Shown here: positions 35,091-43,610 of the stretch, piece by piece
How the letters are laid out: every line of letters starts with the position of its first letter
Position numbering within the stretch: position 1 is the first letter of the stretch
NCBI GenBank assembly: GCA_030550775.1
Contig: JAUQOS010000009.1
Coordinates: forward strand, 1 to 47,976
Source of the DNA: Armatimonadota bacterium
GTDB lineage: Bacteria; Armatimonadota; Fimbriimonadia; Fimbriimonadales; GBS-DC
Length of the DNA stretch: 47,976 nt
Direction: 5' to 3'
Position numbers and translations under genes: made by a program
The notes under the pieces: generated by a model
Databases searched by the model: none
What the model saw: only the letters and a program-made list of their open reading frames with translations
What the model was told of the DNA's origin: nothing

Positions 35091-35780
35091 CTACTCCCCA
35101 ACAGGCGCGCCCCGAACTTGTAGTTGGAACTTCGCTGTCAGCGCGCTTGCTTGCATATTAAGTGTACCCTGAATCTGGCGCACCCAGCCGCGTGCTTGGT
35201 CTACATACACGGTCATTTCGCCCTGCATTTGGGGCAGTGAGTCAGGCATGGGTTCGACGGCGGTATGAATTTTGTAGCAAGGGGTGCCGTCGGCAGTTTC
35301 GGTGCCTTCGAAGCGGCAGAGGTATTTCACTTCCAAGCTGCCGATGCCGTCCACACGCCCCCACTGGGCGCCTGTGCGCACGGGGCGGTCGGGGTAGGCG
35401 TAGGTAAACGCGCCGATGAAAAAGCCTCCTTGCTCCAGCGGGGTCTCTCTGCCGTCGGGAAACAGTTTCCAGCGGGATTTGCGTTTGAGGGTGCCCAGCG
35501 GCGCCGTGAACGCTTCCAGTCGCTTGAGCACTTCGGGGTCGGCTTCTAAGGTGCGCTCAGCGATTGCTGAGCCGTCTGGGGCGACCGATTGAACAGTGTC
35601 GGTGTATGCCAGTTCCAGCATGTCGGTTTCATCGCGCAGGGTGGCATGCAGGGTGAGCGTGTAGCGCCACTGCTCGCCCACTTGGAAGGTTCGGCGAATG
35701 GTATGGGCTGGCTCGCTGCAGTTGTTCAGCGTTGCTGCAAGGAGCCAGCCCAACGCCAGCCAACGCGCCCGATTTCGCAT
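35091..35780 (-). CDS. Secreted protein of unknown function
   Basis: 229 residues with a signal sequence (RWLALGWLLAATLNNC). Cys-21 sits where a lipoprotein Cys might, but the preceding LNN is not a proper lipobox, so the anchoring is uncertain. The mature part is beta-rich: VGEQWRYTLTLHATL, EGGFF-like strands and YVDQARGWVRQIQGTLNM, reminiscent of DUF6263-like exported domains. I do not recognise the family with certainty. Its ATG overlaps the stop of the barrel gene by one base (TAATG), so the two are coupled. Confidence 0.65.
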   Translation of the reverse strand: MRNRARWLALGWLLAATLNNCSEPAHTIRRTFQVGEQWRYTLTLHATLRDETDMLELAYTDTVQSVAPDGSAIAERTLEADPEVLKRLEAFTAPLGTLKRKSRWKLFPDGRETPLEQGGFFIGAFTYAYPDRPVRTGAQWGRVDGIGSLEVKYLCRFEGTETADGTPCYKIHTAVEPMPDSLPQMQGEMTVYVDQARGWVRQIQGTLNMQASALTAKFQLQVRGAPVGE

Positions 35781-36307
35781 TAGAACTGATAGCCTACTGT
35801 GAGCGCGAAGCCGTTCGCACGGTCGCGCCGCGGTCCGAAGCGATCGGTGAAGTCGAAGTTCAACTCCACGCTGTAGAACTCGTTGAACCTTAGGGTAAGC
35901 CCCACGCGCCCGCCGAAGATATTATCGCTGGGACCAGTAGTGTCTACCACAAATAGCCCTGCGCCCAGACGCAGTTGCAGCACCGTATCGCCCTCGCCCA
36001 GCGGTTGCTCATATACCTGCGACAGCAGGATTGCCGACACCGTGCCGCGCGAGCCGCCCGTTTGGTGCGTGTACAGATCCGCGCTGAGTTCCGTGGCTGT
36101 GCTGCCAAACAGCGGGATACCGTCGGTGGTAATCGTCAGACCAACCGCGAACCAGGTTTTGTTGAAGTCTTGAAGGTCGCGGTCGGTGGGGAAGAAAGCG
36201 CCGAAGCGCACGCGGGCGAAGGCGTTCTCAAACTGCGCGGTCGCCGTCGCCACCATCAGCACCATGAGCGCACTGAGTGCGCTTACACGAATCCAACCTT
36301 TGCTCAT
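35780..36307 (-). CDS. Small outer-membrane beta-barrel-like protein
   Basis: 175 residues. Signal peptide ending ATATAQ, then alternating amphipathic strands (VRFGAFFPTD, WFAVGLTITTD, VLQLRLGAGLFVV, GGRVGLTLRFNEFYSVELNF). It finishes with GFALTVGYQF, a C-terminal aromatic residue typical of Bam-inserted outer-membrane proteins. About eight strands would fit. The function is unknown. GGAGG precedes the ATG. The downstream secreted protein is translationally coupled and may be a periplasmic partner. Confidence 0.7.
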   Translation of the reverse strand: MSKGWIRVSALSALMVLMVATATAQFENAFARVRFGAFFPTDRDLQDFNKTWFAVGLTITTDGIPLFGSTATELSADLYTHQTGGSRGTVSAILLSQVYEQPLGEGDTVLQLRLGAGLFVVDTTGPSDNIFGGRVGLTLRFNEFYSVELNFDFTDRFGPRRDRANGFALTVGYQF

Positions 36308-36376
36308 CGCTCAATCAACCTCCATGTTCGCGTGGAAATCCCGTGCGTGTGTTCGACACGCCGTTGAGCGTTCCTG

Positions 36377-38485
36377 CTATTCTTGCACAATCTGCGTGAA
36401 GTCGGCGAGTGCCAAATAGAGTCGGTTTGCTGCTGCCAGCAGGTTCAAGCGGTTCTGGCGCCGTGCCACATCGTCGGTCATCACCATCACGCCATCAAAC
36501 AGCTCGTTTACAGGCTCGGAAAGCCCAAGCAGCTCACGGTAGATCGCCTCGTACTGGTGCTGGTAGTAGAGTGATTCGAGGCGGGGGGTGGCGCGAGCAA
36601 TCGCCTCGTAGAGTGCTTGCTCGCTCGGATGCTCAAACAGGGTGGGGTCTACATGCTCCAAGCTGGCGAGTGCTTTGATGCCCTGCTTTTCGGCAGCGGC
36701 GAGTATGTTGGCAGGGCGCGTGGCGGTGCGTGTGAGGGGCAGGAAGTCAGGGGTATCTGCCTGCTGCTGGAGCAGTCGCCCCCGTTGCACAAAGCCGTAA
36801 ACGGAGTCGTCCCAGCCTGCGCTCAAAGTCGCGCGGATGAGGTCATAGCGCACGCCCATTTCCTCCAGCAGTGCCTCGATGCGGCTGTAGAACAGAGTGC
36901 GCAGGTCGGCTTGCACGGCGATGAGGGGTTTGAGCGGCGCGCGTTGTTCGCGGTATTCGTCGTGGGCGCGTTGTACCAGCTCTGCCAGCGTGGGGTAGTC
37001 GGGTTCGTCTTGCAAGATTTCCACCACGCCAGCGGCGGCGCGGCGCAGCCCGAACGGGTCTGACGAGCCCTTAGGCAGGTAGCCCAGCCCCACATAGCCC
37101 ACCAGCGTATCAATGCGGTCTAACACGGCTAAGGCGCGTCCGATTGGCGAGGTGGGGGGCGGATCGCCGGCGTGGCGTGGCTCATAGTGTTCCGCAATTG
37201 CGGTTGCCACGCGCTCATCCTCGCCCGAGAGGCGGGCGTACTCCGCGCCGATAATGCCCTGCAAATCGGGGAACTCCATCACCATCTGCGTGGCGAGGTC
37301 GGCTTTGCACAGGTGGGCTGCCCGTTGCAACAGGGCGCGTTGCTCGGCGTCCCAATCCAGCGCAACCGCAAGCCGCTCGGCGAGGCGCGTCAGGCGATTC
37401 ACTTTGTCTAACACGGTGCCCAGCTTCTGCTGGTACAAAATCCGCCCCAAGCGCGGCACAAATGCCTCCAGCGGTTGCTTGCGGTCTTCGTCAAAGAAGA
37501 ACGCGGCGTCGTTGAAGCGGGCTGCCAGCACCCATTCGTTGCCCTCGCGCACCTTGTCGGGGTCGCCGTTGTTGTAGACCGACACAAAATGTGGTAGCAG
37601 CTTGCCTTCGGCATCCACCAGCGGGATGAATTTTTCGTGTTTCTTCATCGCGGAGATAAGCACGGGCGCCGGCAGCCGCAAAAACGCCTCCGAGAAGCTG
37701 CCCAGCAGTAGGTAGGGATGTTCCACCAAGTAGACATTCTCTTCCAGTAGGGCGTCGTCCAGCAGGGGTTTGGCGTGGAGCGTGGCAGCAAGGCGGTGGG
37801 TGCCGTCAACAATCATGCGGGCGCGCTCCTCAGGGTTGGCGATGACATAGGCATCGCGCAGTTGCTCCAAGAAGGTTTCGGGCGACTGCACTGCAAACGG
37901 TTCAGGGGCTAAGAAGCGGTGTCCGCGACTTTGGTTGCCCGAGCGGATGCCTTCCAGTTCGAACGGGATAATCTCTTGCCCGAGCATCGCCACGATCCAG
38001 CGGATGGGGCGGGCAAAGCGCATTTTGCGATGCCCCCAGCGCAGCATCTTTGGGAAAGTCATAGATTCGATCATTGTTGGCAGGTGCGCGGCTAAAGCTT
38101 CGGAAGCGGGCAAACCGGGGTCATATTCGCGCACGAAGGCGTATTCGCCTTGTGGGGTTTCCATAAACTCGATCGCATCAGGGCTGACGCCGCGCGCCCG
38201 CGCAAAGCCGAGGAGGGCAGGGGTGGGGTTGCCTTGGGCGTCGAAGCACGCGCGTTTGGCAGGTCCGCGCACGACGCGCTCTTCGGGGGTTTGGCGCAAC
38301 GCAACCGACTCTACCAGCGCAATCAAGCGACGCGGGGTGCCGAGCGTGTGGATGGTTCCGAACTCCAGTCGCTGTTCGCGCAGCAACGCCGCGAGTTTAT
38401 CGTGAAGTTGCTGTAGCGCATCGCGCATAAACGCGGCAGGGATCTCCTCACAACCGATTTCCAGAAGTAGAGTTGCCCGCTCCAT
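36377..38485 (-). CDS. glyS: Glycine-tRNA ligase beta subunit
   Basis: Charges tRNA-Gly together with the alpha subunit GlyQ (EC 6.1.1.14). 702 residues, the usual length. Starts LLLEIGCEEIPAAFM; has MRWGHRKMRFARPIRWIVAM, LPAPVLISAMKKHEKFIPL and GSSDPFGLRRAAAGVVEIL. It ends in a DALR-type anticodon-binding domain (VMVMTDDVARRQNRLNLLA). glyQ is not next to it, which is unusual since the two are commonly adjacent. A TATAAT box lies eight bases before the ATG, consistent with leaderless start. Confidence 0.95.
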   Translation of the reverse strand: MERATLLLEIGCEEIPAAFMRDALQQLHDKLAALLREQRLEFGTIHTLGTPRRLIALVESVALRQTPEERVVRGPAKRACFDAQGNPTPALLGFARARGVSPDAIEFMETPQGEYAFVREYDPGLPASEALAAHLPTMIESMTFPKMLRWGHRKMRFARPIRWIVAMLGQEIIPFELEGIRSGNQSRGHRFLAPEPFAVQSPETFLEQLRDAYVIANPEERARMIVDGTHRLAATLHAKPLLDDALLEENVYLVEHPYLLLGSFSEAFLRLPAPVLISAMKKHEKFIPLVDAEGKLLPHFVSVYNNGDPDKVREGNEWVLAARFNDAAFFFDEDRKQPLEAFVPRLGRILYQQKLGTVLDKVNRLTRLAERLAVALDWDAEQRALLQRAAHLCKADLATQMVMEFPDLQGIIGAEYARLSGEDERVATAIAEHYEPRHAGDPPPTSPIGRALAVLDRIDTLVGYVGLGYLPKGSSDPFGLRRAAAGVVEILQDEPDYPTLAELVQRAHDEYREQRAPLKPLIAVQADLRTLFYSRIEALLEEMGVRYDLIRATLSAGWDDSVYGFVQRGRLLQQQADTPDFLPLTRTATRPANILAAAEKQGIKALASLEHVDPTLFEHPSEQALYEAIARATPRLESLYYQHQYEAIYRELLGLSEPVNELFDGVMVMTDDVARRQNRLNLLAAANRLYLALADFTQIVQE

Positions 38486-38493
38486 CGCGCAGG

Positions 38494-38501
38494 ATTATAC
38501 C
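38494..38501 (-). promoter_or_regulatory. Extended -10 box of glyS (leaderless)
   Basis: Reads GGTATAAT on the minus strand, eight bases before the ATG at 38485. Confidence 0.55.
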
Positions 38502-38509
38502 TGCACCGC

Positions 38510-38534
38510 GGGGCAGAGGTCTCCCCTGCCCCTA
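38510..38534. repeat. Palindrome between dnaN and glyS
   Basis: GGGGCAG and CTGCCCC arms with nine bases between (AGGTCTCCC). Similar to the 2802-2831 element. It may terminate dnaN transcription upstream of the glyS promoter. Confidence 0.45.
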
Positions 38535-38542
38535 AGGTTGCC

Positions 38543-39634
38543 TCAGAGTGCCATCGGCATAATCACGCACAGGTAGTCGTCGCCTTCGGCGGGTTTGAAC
38601 ACGGCGGGGCGCAGCGATTCGGTAAGTTCAATTACCACGCCCTCGCTTTCCAGCACGTCCAGTACATCCAAGATGTAGCGGGCGTTGAAGGCGATTTCCA
38701 AGTCATCGCCTTCGCGCACGAGGTCTACACGCTCGGTTGCCTCGCCCACGTCGCCCCGCGCGCTGATGACCAACTTCTCGCCATCGGTGCGCAGGTAAAC
38801 CTTGTTGGAGTTGCTGCGTGCAACCAAGTAAGCGCGCTTGAGCGCGTTGCGGAAGTCGGCGACCATCAGCGTCCACTTGCGGTTGTAGGCTTGCGGGATG
38901 ACACGCTGGTAGTTGGGGTATTGCCCTTCAATGAGTTGGGTGTATACAGCGGCGTTCTCGCCGATGAAGGCGGCGCGGTGCTGCCCTAAGCGCAGGGTGA
39001 TGGTGTCAGCAGTGGGGATTTTGTGCACCAGTTGGATGGCTTTGAGGGGCACGATGGCGCTGGTGGGCTCGCCCACGCCCGAATCGATATGCGCCGTGCG
39101 CACCGCCAGACGGTGCGTGTCGGTCGCGACCAAGCGTAACACATCGCCTTCGAACTCCATGCGAATGCCTGTGAGGGTTTGGCGGGCTTCTTCTTTTGAG
39201 ACGGCAAATTCAACTGAGCCGACCATTTGCAGGAACTGCTTAGCGGGCAGCACCACCTCGCTGGGGGTCTCCAGCGCGGGCACAGGCGGGTATTCCTCAG
39301 CGGGCAAGCCCAACAGCTGATAGCGCGAATCGTCACTGGTGAGCACGGCTTGATGGCGTTCGCCAGTTTCGATGTTCACTTGCTCGCCCCCGAGCGAGCC
39401 GATAAGATCTGTCAGCAAGCGTGCGGGCAAGGTAGTTGCGCCCGGCTCACCCACCAACGCGGGGATAAAGCATTCAACCCACTGCTCTAAATCGCTGCCT
39501 ACCAAGCGCAGACGGTCTTCGCTTGCTTCTAAGTATACATGGCTTAGGATAGGCAACGAGGCGCGTGGGGCTGCCGCGCCTGCTACTACACCTAAGGCGT
39601 CGTCCAACTGCTCGCGGTTCACCTGAATTCGCAT
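38543..39634 (-). CDS. dnaN: DNA polymerase III sliding clamp (beta subunit)
   Basis: The ring-shaped processivity clamp of the replicase; also recruits repair polymerases. 363 residues, three clamp domains of about 120. Start MRIQVNREQLDDALGV; LPILSHVYLEA and RYQLLGLPAEEYP in the first half; C-terminal FKPAEGDDYLCVIMPMAL, the conserved end that forms part of the protein-binding pocket. The frame runs on upstream to 39922, but AAAGGAGGA six bases before the ATG at 39634 and the family N-terminus decide the start. No dnaA or recF is adjacent, so this is not an obvious origin region. Confidence 0.95.
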   Translation of the reverse strand: MRIQVNREQLDDALGVVAGAAAPRASLPILSHVYLEASEDRLRLVGSDLEQWVECFIPALVGEPGATTLPARLLTDLIGSLGGEQVNIETGERHQAVLTSDDSRYQLLGLPAEEYPPVPALETPSEVVLPAKQFLQMVGSVEFAVSKEEARQTLTGIRMEFEGDVLRLVATDTHRLAVRTAHIDSGVGEPTSAIVPLKAIQLVHKIPTADTITLRLGQHRAAFIGENAAVYTQLIEGQYPNYQRVIPQAYNRKWTLMVADFRNALKRAYLVARSNSNKVYLRTDGEKLVISARGDVGEATERVDLVREGDDLEIAFNARYILDVLDVLESEGVVIELTESLRPAVFKPAEGDDYLCVIMPMAL

Positions 39635-39640
39635 CGGTCG

Positions 39641-39665
39641 TCCTCCTTTAGGCGGGGTGATTCTA
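39641..39665 (-). promoter_or_regulatory. -10 box and ribosome site of dnaN
   Basis: On the minus strand GGTAGAAT (TAGAAT 39665-39660), then AAAGGAGGA (39650-39642), then the ATG at 39634. Confidence 0.5.
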
Positions 39666-39729
39666 CCTGTCTGGAGCGGTTTCCTGCAGGGGCGGGAGTG
39701 GTTCGTGGCGTTCGCCCCTCGCGGATGGG

Positions 39730-39757
39730 GCGTCGGCGGGGGCGCCGACGCTACAAT
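39730..39757. repeat. GC palindrome ending in CTACAATG
   Basis: GCGTCGGC (39730-39737), loop GGGGGC, GCCGACGC (39744-39751), directly followed by TACAAT. Same layout as the 2802-2831 palindrome. The TACAAT resembles the local -10 box and could drive apbE, though a better TACACT box lies at 39806. Confidence 0.5.
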
Positions 39758-39805
39758 GAGCTTCGTCAGCGGAGAAGCCGAGACGAGCGGAAGGAGCTGG
39801 TGGGG

Positions 39806-39811
39806 TACACT
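39806..39811 (+). promoter_or_regulatory. -10 box of apbE
   Basis: GGGTACACT, 25 bases before the ATG at 39837, with GAGGA at 39826-39830 as a possible ribosome site. Confidence 0.4.
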
Positions 39812-39836
39812 CGGGCAGAAAACACGAGGACAGTCG

Positions 39837-40700
39837 ATGCACACTTTTCGCTGGAAGGCGATGGGCACTGTGTTTGAGCTGATGCTGCCAGACACGGCGC
39901 AGGATGCGGAAGCTGTCGCCAACGCCGTGCGCGAGGAGGTCGCACGCTTGGAACGCCAACTGAGCCTCTACTTGCCTGACAGCGACCTGTGCTATCTGAA
40001 CGCCCACGCCGCCAAGCAACCTGTGAAAGTGGAGCCAGACCTGTTTGAGTTGTTGCAACAGTGCCGCGCGTTATACGAACTGACGGGCGGCGCATTTGAT
40101 CCCACCGTCACGCCGTTGTTACGCCTGTGGGGCTTTGTGGATAAGCAATATCGCGTGCCCGCGCCCGAAGCGATTGCCGATGCTTTGGAGCGCGTAGGCA
40201 TGGAGTTGGTGCTCCTGGAGCCCGAGGGGCGATGGGTGTACTACGCGTTGCCGGGGGTTGAGCTGAATTTCGGCGCGATCGGCAAGGGGTGGGCGGTGGC
40301 GCAGGGGGTGCGTGTGTTGCAGGCGTTTGAGGTTTCTGGCGCGTTGCTGAGCGCCGGCGGCAGCACGCTTTACGCACTGGGCACGCCCCTTGACGCAGAC
40401 AGCTGGCTGGCACGCTTGCCCGCAGGCGAACAAGTAGCACTCCGCGATGCGGCGCTTGCAGTTGCGGGCGATACCGAACAGTACTTCGAAGTCAACGGCG
40501 TGCGGTACGGGCACATTATAGACCCGCGCACGGGTTATCCTGCCCCTTCACGCCCGCCTGTGGCGGTAATCGGCGATGACCCCGCTGTGTGCGATGCACT
40601 CAGCACCGCGCTCTATATTGAGCCTTCACTTGCTAATATCGCCCGCACGCGTTGTAGGTCGGTTTCTGTGTCCACCGCGATGGATGGATGCTCGAAGTAA
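39837..40700 (+). CDS. apbE: FAD:protein FMN transferase (ApbE family), 3' end abnormal
   Basis: Attaches FMN covalently to Thr/Ser of flavoproteins such as Rnf/Nqr subunits (EC 2.7.1.180). 287 residues. Seen: WKAMGTVFELML, GGAFDPTVTPLL, LNFGAIGKGWAVAQ, GHIIDPRTGYP and CDALSTALYI. The last about 27 codons after ALYI do not look like ApbE; the usual next segment (a GP..A...  helix and a final strand) is missing. The gene's last 88 bases overlap the convergent kdsB coding end. It appears that a deletion or rearrangement fused apbE to the antisense of kdsB. It has no signal peptide. It may be non-functional. Confidence 0.8.
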   Translation: MHTFRWKAMGTVFELMLPDTAQDAEAVANAVREEVARLERQLSLYLPDSDLCYLNAHAAKQPVKVEPDLFELLQQCRALYELTGGAFDPTVTPLLRLWGFVDKQYRVPAPEAIADALERVGMELVLLEPEGRWVYYALPGVELNFGAIGKGWAVAQGVRVLQAFEVSGALLSAGGSTLYALGTPLDADSWLARLPAGEQVALRDAALAVAGDTEQYFEVNGVRYGHIIDPRTGYPAPSRPPVAVIGDDPAVCDALSTALYIEPSLANIARTRCRSVSVSTAMDGCSK

Positions 40701-41344
40701 ACCATGCGGATTTTGTAGCCGTGTTCCAACACGCGCAGTTGCTCGAGCATTTCGGTGCGTTCTAAGGGGGTGGGCTCCCACTCGGCGAATTGGAGCAACA
40801 GCTCGCGCCGAAACACATATAGCCCAATGTGGCGCAGCACGGGCACTTCAGTGGTCTCGCGAGGGTATGGGATGCGCGAGCGCGAGAAGTAAAGTGCGTC
40901 GCTGTTCTGGTCTAACACTACTTTCACCACGCTGGGCTGCTCGTAGTCTTCGGGCTGGGCGTGGCAATAGAGGCTGCTCATCATCACGTGGGGGTCGTCC
41001 AACAGCGGCTGCACTGCGCGCTCAATCGCTTCGGGGTTGAGCAGCGGTTCGTCGCCTTGGATGTTCACATAGATGTCGCCGTCGGTGCGTCGGGCGACTT
41101 CCGCCATGCGGTCGGTGCCTGAGCGGTGCGCGTGACTGGTGAGCATTGCCCGTGCGCCGAACGATTCGGCAACCTGCACAATTTCGGGGTCAGGTGTGGC
41201 GATGTAGAGTTCGTGCAAGGAGCGCGCTTGAGCGGCGCGCTCCCATACCCACTGAATCATCGGTTTGCCTGCGATGTCAAGCAGCGGTTTATTGGGCAAG
41301 CGTGTGGCCGCCAGCCGCGCGGGTATTACGCCAATCACTTTCAT
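40613..41344 (-). CDS. kdsB: 3-deoxy-manno-octulosonate cytidylyltransferase
   Basis: Activates Kdo as CMP-Kdo for lipopolysaccharide inner core (EC 2.7.7.38); a marker for a diderm with LPS. 243 residues. Seen: VIPARLAATRLPNKPLLDI (nucleotide site), HRSGTDRMAEV, VNIQGDEPLLNPEAI, YFSRSRIPYPRE, HIGLYVFRRELLLQF, ERTEMLEQLRVLEHGYKI and DTETDLQRVRAIL. The ATG at 41344 overlaps the stop of the DUF1015 gene (ATGA). The frame is open further upstream, but only as antiparallel noise. Its 3' end overlaps the convergent apbE. Confidence 0.94.
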   Translation of the reverse strand: MKVIGVIPARLAATRLPNKPLLDIAGKPMIQWVWERAAQARSLHELYIATPDPEIVQVAESFGARAMLTSHAHRSGTDRMAEVARRTDGDIYVNIQGDEPLLNPEAIERAVQPLLDDPHVMMSSLYCHAQPEDYEQPSVVKVVLDQNSDALYFSRSRIPYPRETTEVPVLRHIGLYVFRRELLLQFAEWEPTPLERTEMLEQLRVLEHGYKIRMVYFEHPSIAVDTETDLQRVRAILASEGSI

Positions 41345-42561
41345 GCCTTCACCTGCCACATAATTAGCCCCGACAGCACTTTGGGATAGAAGTAGGTGGA
41401 TTTGTGGGGCATTTTGGCGCCTGCGCTGGCAACTTGTTGGAGGGTGCTGAGCGGGGGTGGATTGAGCAGAAACGCAGCTGCGGCGGTGCCCGTCTGCACT
41501 GCGGTGATTGCCTCCTCCGCTGAGCGCGTGTAGGTCTTGTTTGGCTCGTGGTAGCCGAGCGCGGGCATCACGCGTTCGTGCAGAATCCAAGTGTCAAGGC
41601 GCACCAGTGCCTCGGGCAGCCCATCAGCGGGCGGATAGGCTTTCGGGCGAATCAACCACGTGCCGTTGCGCCACACAAAGCCAATCGCCTCGCCCTTGTG
41701 GTGCGCCATCTGCGCCAACAACGCCTCAGGCGTGGTATCGCTCACTTCAAACTCGGTGCTGAGGCGCGTGCGCCACTCATCAGGCGTGCCCGGCGGCAGC
41801 TCGTGCATGATCCGATGGGTGGGCAAAATCACTAAGCCGGGATCATCCAACGGCACCAGCAAGATGGGCAGGAAGCGTTCGGGTGAGCCGTCGTTGCCGT
41901 AGGTTTGCCCAAAGCGTAAGGCGGTCTCGTAGCGGTGGTGCCCGTCGGCGATCCACACGCGCGCTTGTTCAAATGCGCGCTCAATGCGAGCCACCGCCAC
42001 TGGGTCGGTTATCCGTTCCAAGCGGTGGAAGCGACCTTCAGGTAGGTCGTCGCCTTCCAGCTGTGCCAGCGGTTCCCACAACACGCCGTCAACAGCCTCA
42101 TGAAAGGCTGGTGTCGGCTCAAACAACCCGAAAATCGTTTCCAAGTGGGTGCGCGTGGCTTGTAACAGGCGATAGCGATCTTCCTTCACACCCGGAAAAG
42201 TATGTTCATGGGGCAGCACAACGCCCGACTCGTAAGGCTCGGTGTGCAACAGCACGAAATAGCCTGTGCGCGTGCGCTCGGCGCTGGTCAGCGGGTCGTA
42301 AAAACGCTGGGTGTAGCGGTAGATGGCTGGCTCGGGATCATGACGCAGCACGCCCTCAGCCAACCAATGGCGAAGCAGGCGCGCGGCGTGCTCGTAACGA
42401 TCGCCGTTGCCCATCGGCAAGGTGAGGTGCACCACATTGTACGGGTTGCGTGCTGCCAACTCCGCACGCTGCGACTCGCTAATCACATCATATGGGGGCG
42501 CCACAACTTCAGGAATCACACGCGCAAAGCGCGTTGCTCGGAACGCTCGAACCTTTGCCAT
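41341..42561 (-). CDS. DUF1015 family protein
   Basis: 406 residues; the whole length matches DUF1015. Typical start VRAFRATRFARVIPEVVAPPYDVIS, then NPYNVVHLTLP, YFVLLHTEP, GVVLPHEHTFPGVKEDR, VWIADGHHRYETALRF and PTHRIMHELP; the end has MPHKSTYFYPKVLSGL. The His-rich GHHRYET block suggests a catalytic or metal role, but family function is not settled to my knowledge. The leader contains a strong hairpin. The gene is coupled to kdsB by an ATGA overlap. Confidence 0.88.
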   Translation of the reverse strand: MAKVRAFRATRFARVIPEVVAPPYDVISESQRAELAARNPYNVVHLTLPMGNGDRYEHAARLLRHWLAEGVLRHDPEPAIYRYTQRFYDPLTSAERTRTGYFVLLHTEPYESGVVLPHEHTFPGVKEDRYRLLQATRTHLETIFGLFEPTPAFHEAVDGVLWEPLAQLEGDDLPEGRFHRLERITDPVAVARIERAFEQARVWIADGHHRYETALRFGQTYGNDGSPERFLPILLVPLDDPGLVILPTHRIMHELPPGTPDEWRTRLSTEFEVSDTTPEALLAQMAHHKGEAIGFVWRNGTWLIRPKAYPPADGLPEALVRLDTWILHERVMPALGYHEPNKTYTRSAEEAITAVQTGTAAAAFLLNPPPLSTLQQVASAGAKMPHKSTYFYPKVLSGLIMWQVKA

Positions 42562-42576
42562 CGCTTACTCTCCCCA

Positions 42577-42600
42577 CGCGGGCAGCCCTTCCTGCCCGCG
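42577..42600 (-). promoter_or_regulatory. Hairpin in the leader of the DUF1015 gene
   Basis: CGCGGGCAG (42577-42585), loop CCCTTC, CTGCCCGCG (42592-42600): a perfect 9-bp stem, ending 16 bases before the start codon in the transcript. The leader is about 75 bases long, unlike the leaderless neighbours. Confidence 0.5.
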
Positions 42601-42642
42601 CCCTCGAACACCTTCTGCTGACAGTGTTGCTCTGCAAGCAAG

Positions 42643-42668
42643 ATTATACCATGCGCGTGTGGTATACT
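42643..42668. promoter_or_regulatory. Face-to-face promoters of the DUF1015 and protease genes
   Basis: Minus strand GGTATAAT (TATAAT 42648-42643) for DUF1015; plus strand GGTATACT (TATACT 42663-42668) for the protease gene, seven bases before its ATG. The two -10 boxes are 14 bases apart, so polymerase cannot occupy both at once. Confidence 0.5.
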
Positions 42669-42675
42669 ACCTCCG

Positions 42676-43575
42676 ATGGAACATAGCCCATTAAGTGCGC
42701 TACTGTCGCAACTGTTTTGGTTGTTTTTTATCTTTCTGGCGTTGATGCCGATGCTGCGCCAGCGCATGCTGGAGTCGGCACGGCTGAGCCTCATTCGCCA
42801 GATTGAGAAAAAGCGCGGTACGCGCGTAATCGTGCTCATCCATCGCCAAGAGTCGCTTGCGCTGTTTGGGGTGCCCCTCTTTCGGTTCATCAGCATCGAG
42901 GACTCAGAGGAGGTGCTGCGCGCCATTCGCATGACGCCCCCCGACATGCCGATTGACATTATTTTGCACACGCCAGGCGGTTTAGTATTGGCGAGCCAGC
43001 AGATAGCGTGTGCCTTGTGCGACCATCCTGCCAAAGTGACCGCGTTTGTGCCTCACTACGCAATGTCAGGGGGCACACTGATTGCGCTGGCAGCCGACGA
43101 GATTGTGATGGACCCTCACGCGATGTTGGGTCCCGTAGACCCGCAAGTGGGGCAGTACCCGGCAGCGTCGGTGCTGAAAGTGTTGGAGCAGAAGCCAATA
43201 AGCGAGATAGATGATCAAACACTGATTTTGGCAGACATTTCGCGCAAGGCGCTGCAGCAAGCCTACGAGTTGGTCAAGTCAGTGCTGATGACGAATGGCA
43301 TGGAAGAGTCGCGCGCCAGCGCATTAGCCGACCAACTCACGCAAGGCTACTACACGCATGATTACCCCATTACAGCTTCCATGCTTCAATCTATGGGCTT
43401 GCCTGTGCGCACCGATTTGCCTGCGGAGATTTACCAGCTGATGGCGCTGTATCCGCAGCCAGCGCAGCGCAGCTCGGGCGTGGAGTATGTGCCCGTGCCG
43501 TATCACCCCGAGCCAGCGGCGCCACCACAACGCGCTCCTGCTGCCCGCCGCCGCAACGCTAAACTGCCCAACTGA
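42676..43575 (+). CDS. Membrane-anchored Clp-fold serine protease (SDH_sah / SppA-like)
   Basis: 299 residues. An N-terminal membrane helix (about 8-28) is followed by a ClpP/crotonase-fold domain of the serine dehydrogenase proteinase family. Seen: [18 protein letters not shown], the nucleophile S131 in [36 protein letters not shown], and [20 protein letters not shown]. The C-terminal about 30 residues are Pro/Arg-rich. Such proteins degrade membrane or signal peptides. The start follows a TATACT box by seven bases (leaderless). Confidence 0.85.
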   Translation: MEHSPLSALLSQLFWLFFIFLALMPMLRQRMLESARLSLIRQIEKKRGTRVIVLIHRQESLALFGVPLFRFISIEDSEEVLRAIRMTPPDMPIDIILHTPGGLVLASQQIACALCDHPAKVTAFVPHYAMSGGTLIALAADEIVMDPHAMLGPVDPQVGQYPAASVLKVLEQKPISEIDDQTLILADISRKALQQAYELVKSVLMTNGMEESRASALADQLTQGYYTHDYPITASMLQSMGLPVRTDLPAEIYQLMALYPQPAQRSSGVEYVPVPYHPEPAAPPQRAPAARRRNAKLPN

Positions 43576-43593
43576 AGCACGCTGCGCCCGTAT

Positions 43594-43601
43594 GGTACAA
43601 T
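43594..43601 (+). promoter_or_regulatory. Extended -10 box of lepA (leaderless)
   Basis: GGTACAAT with TACAAT at 43596-43601, nine bases before the ATG at 43611. Confidence 0.55.
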
Positions 43602-43610
43602 TGTTCCGCC

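Noticed and set aside
38543-39922. dnaN as a marker of the replication origin
   Set aside because: No dnaA, recF or gyrB adjacent and no cluster of DnaA-box-like sites seen nearby.
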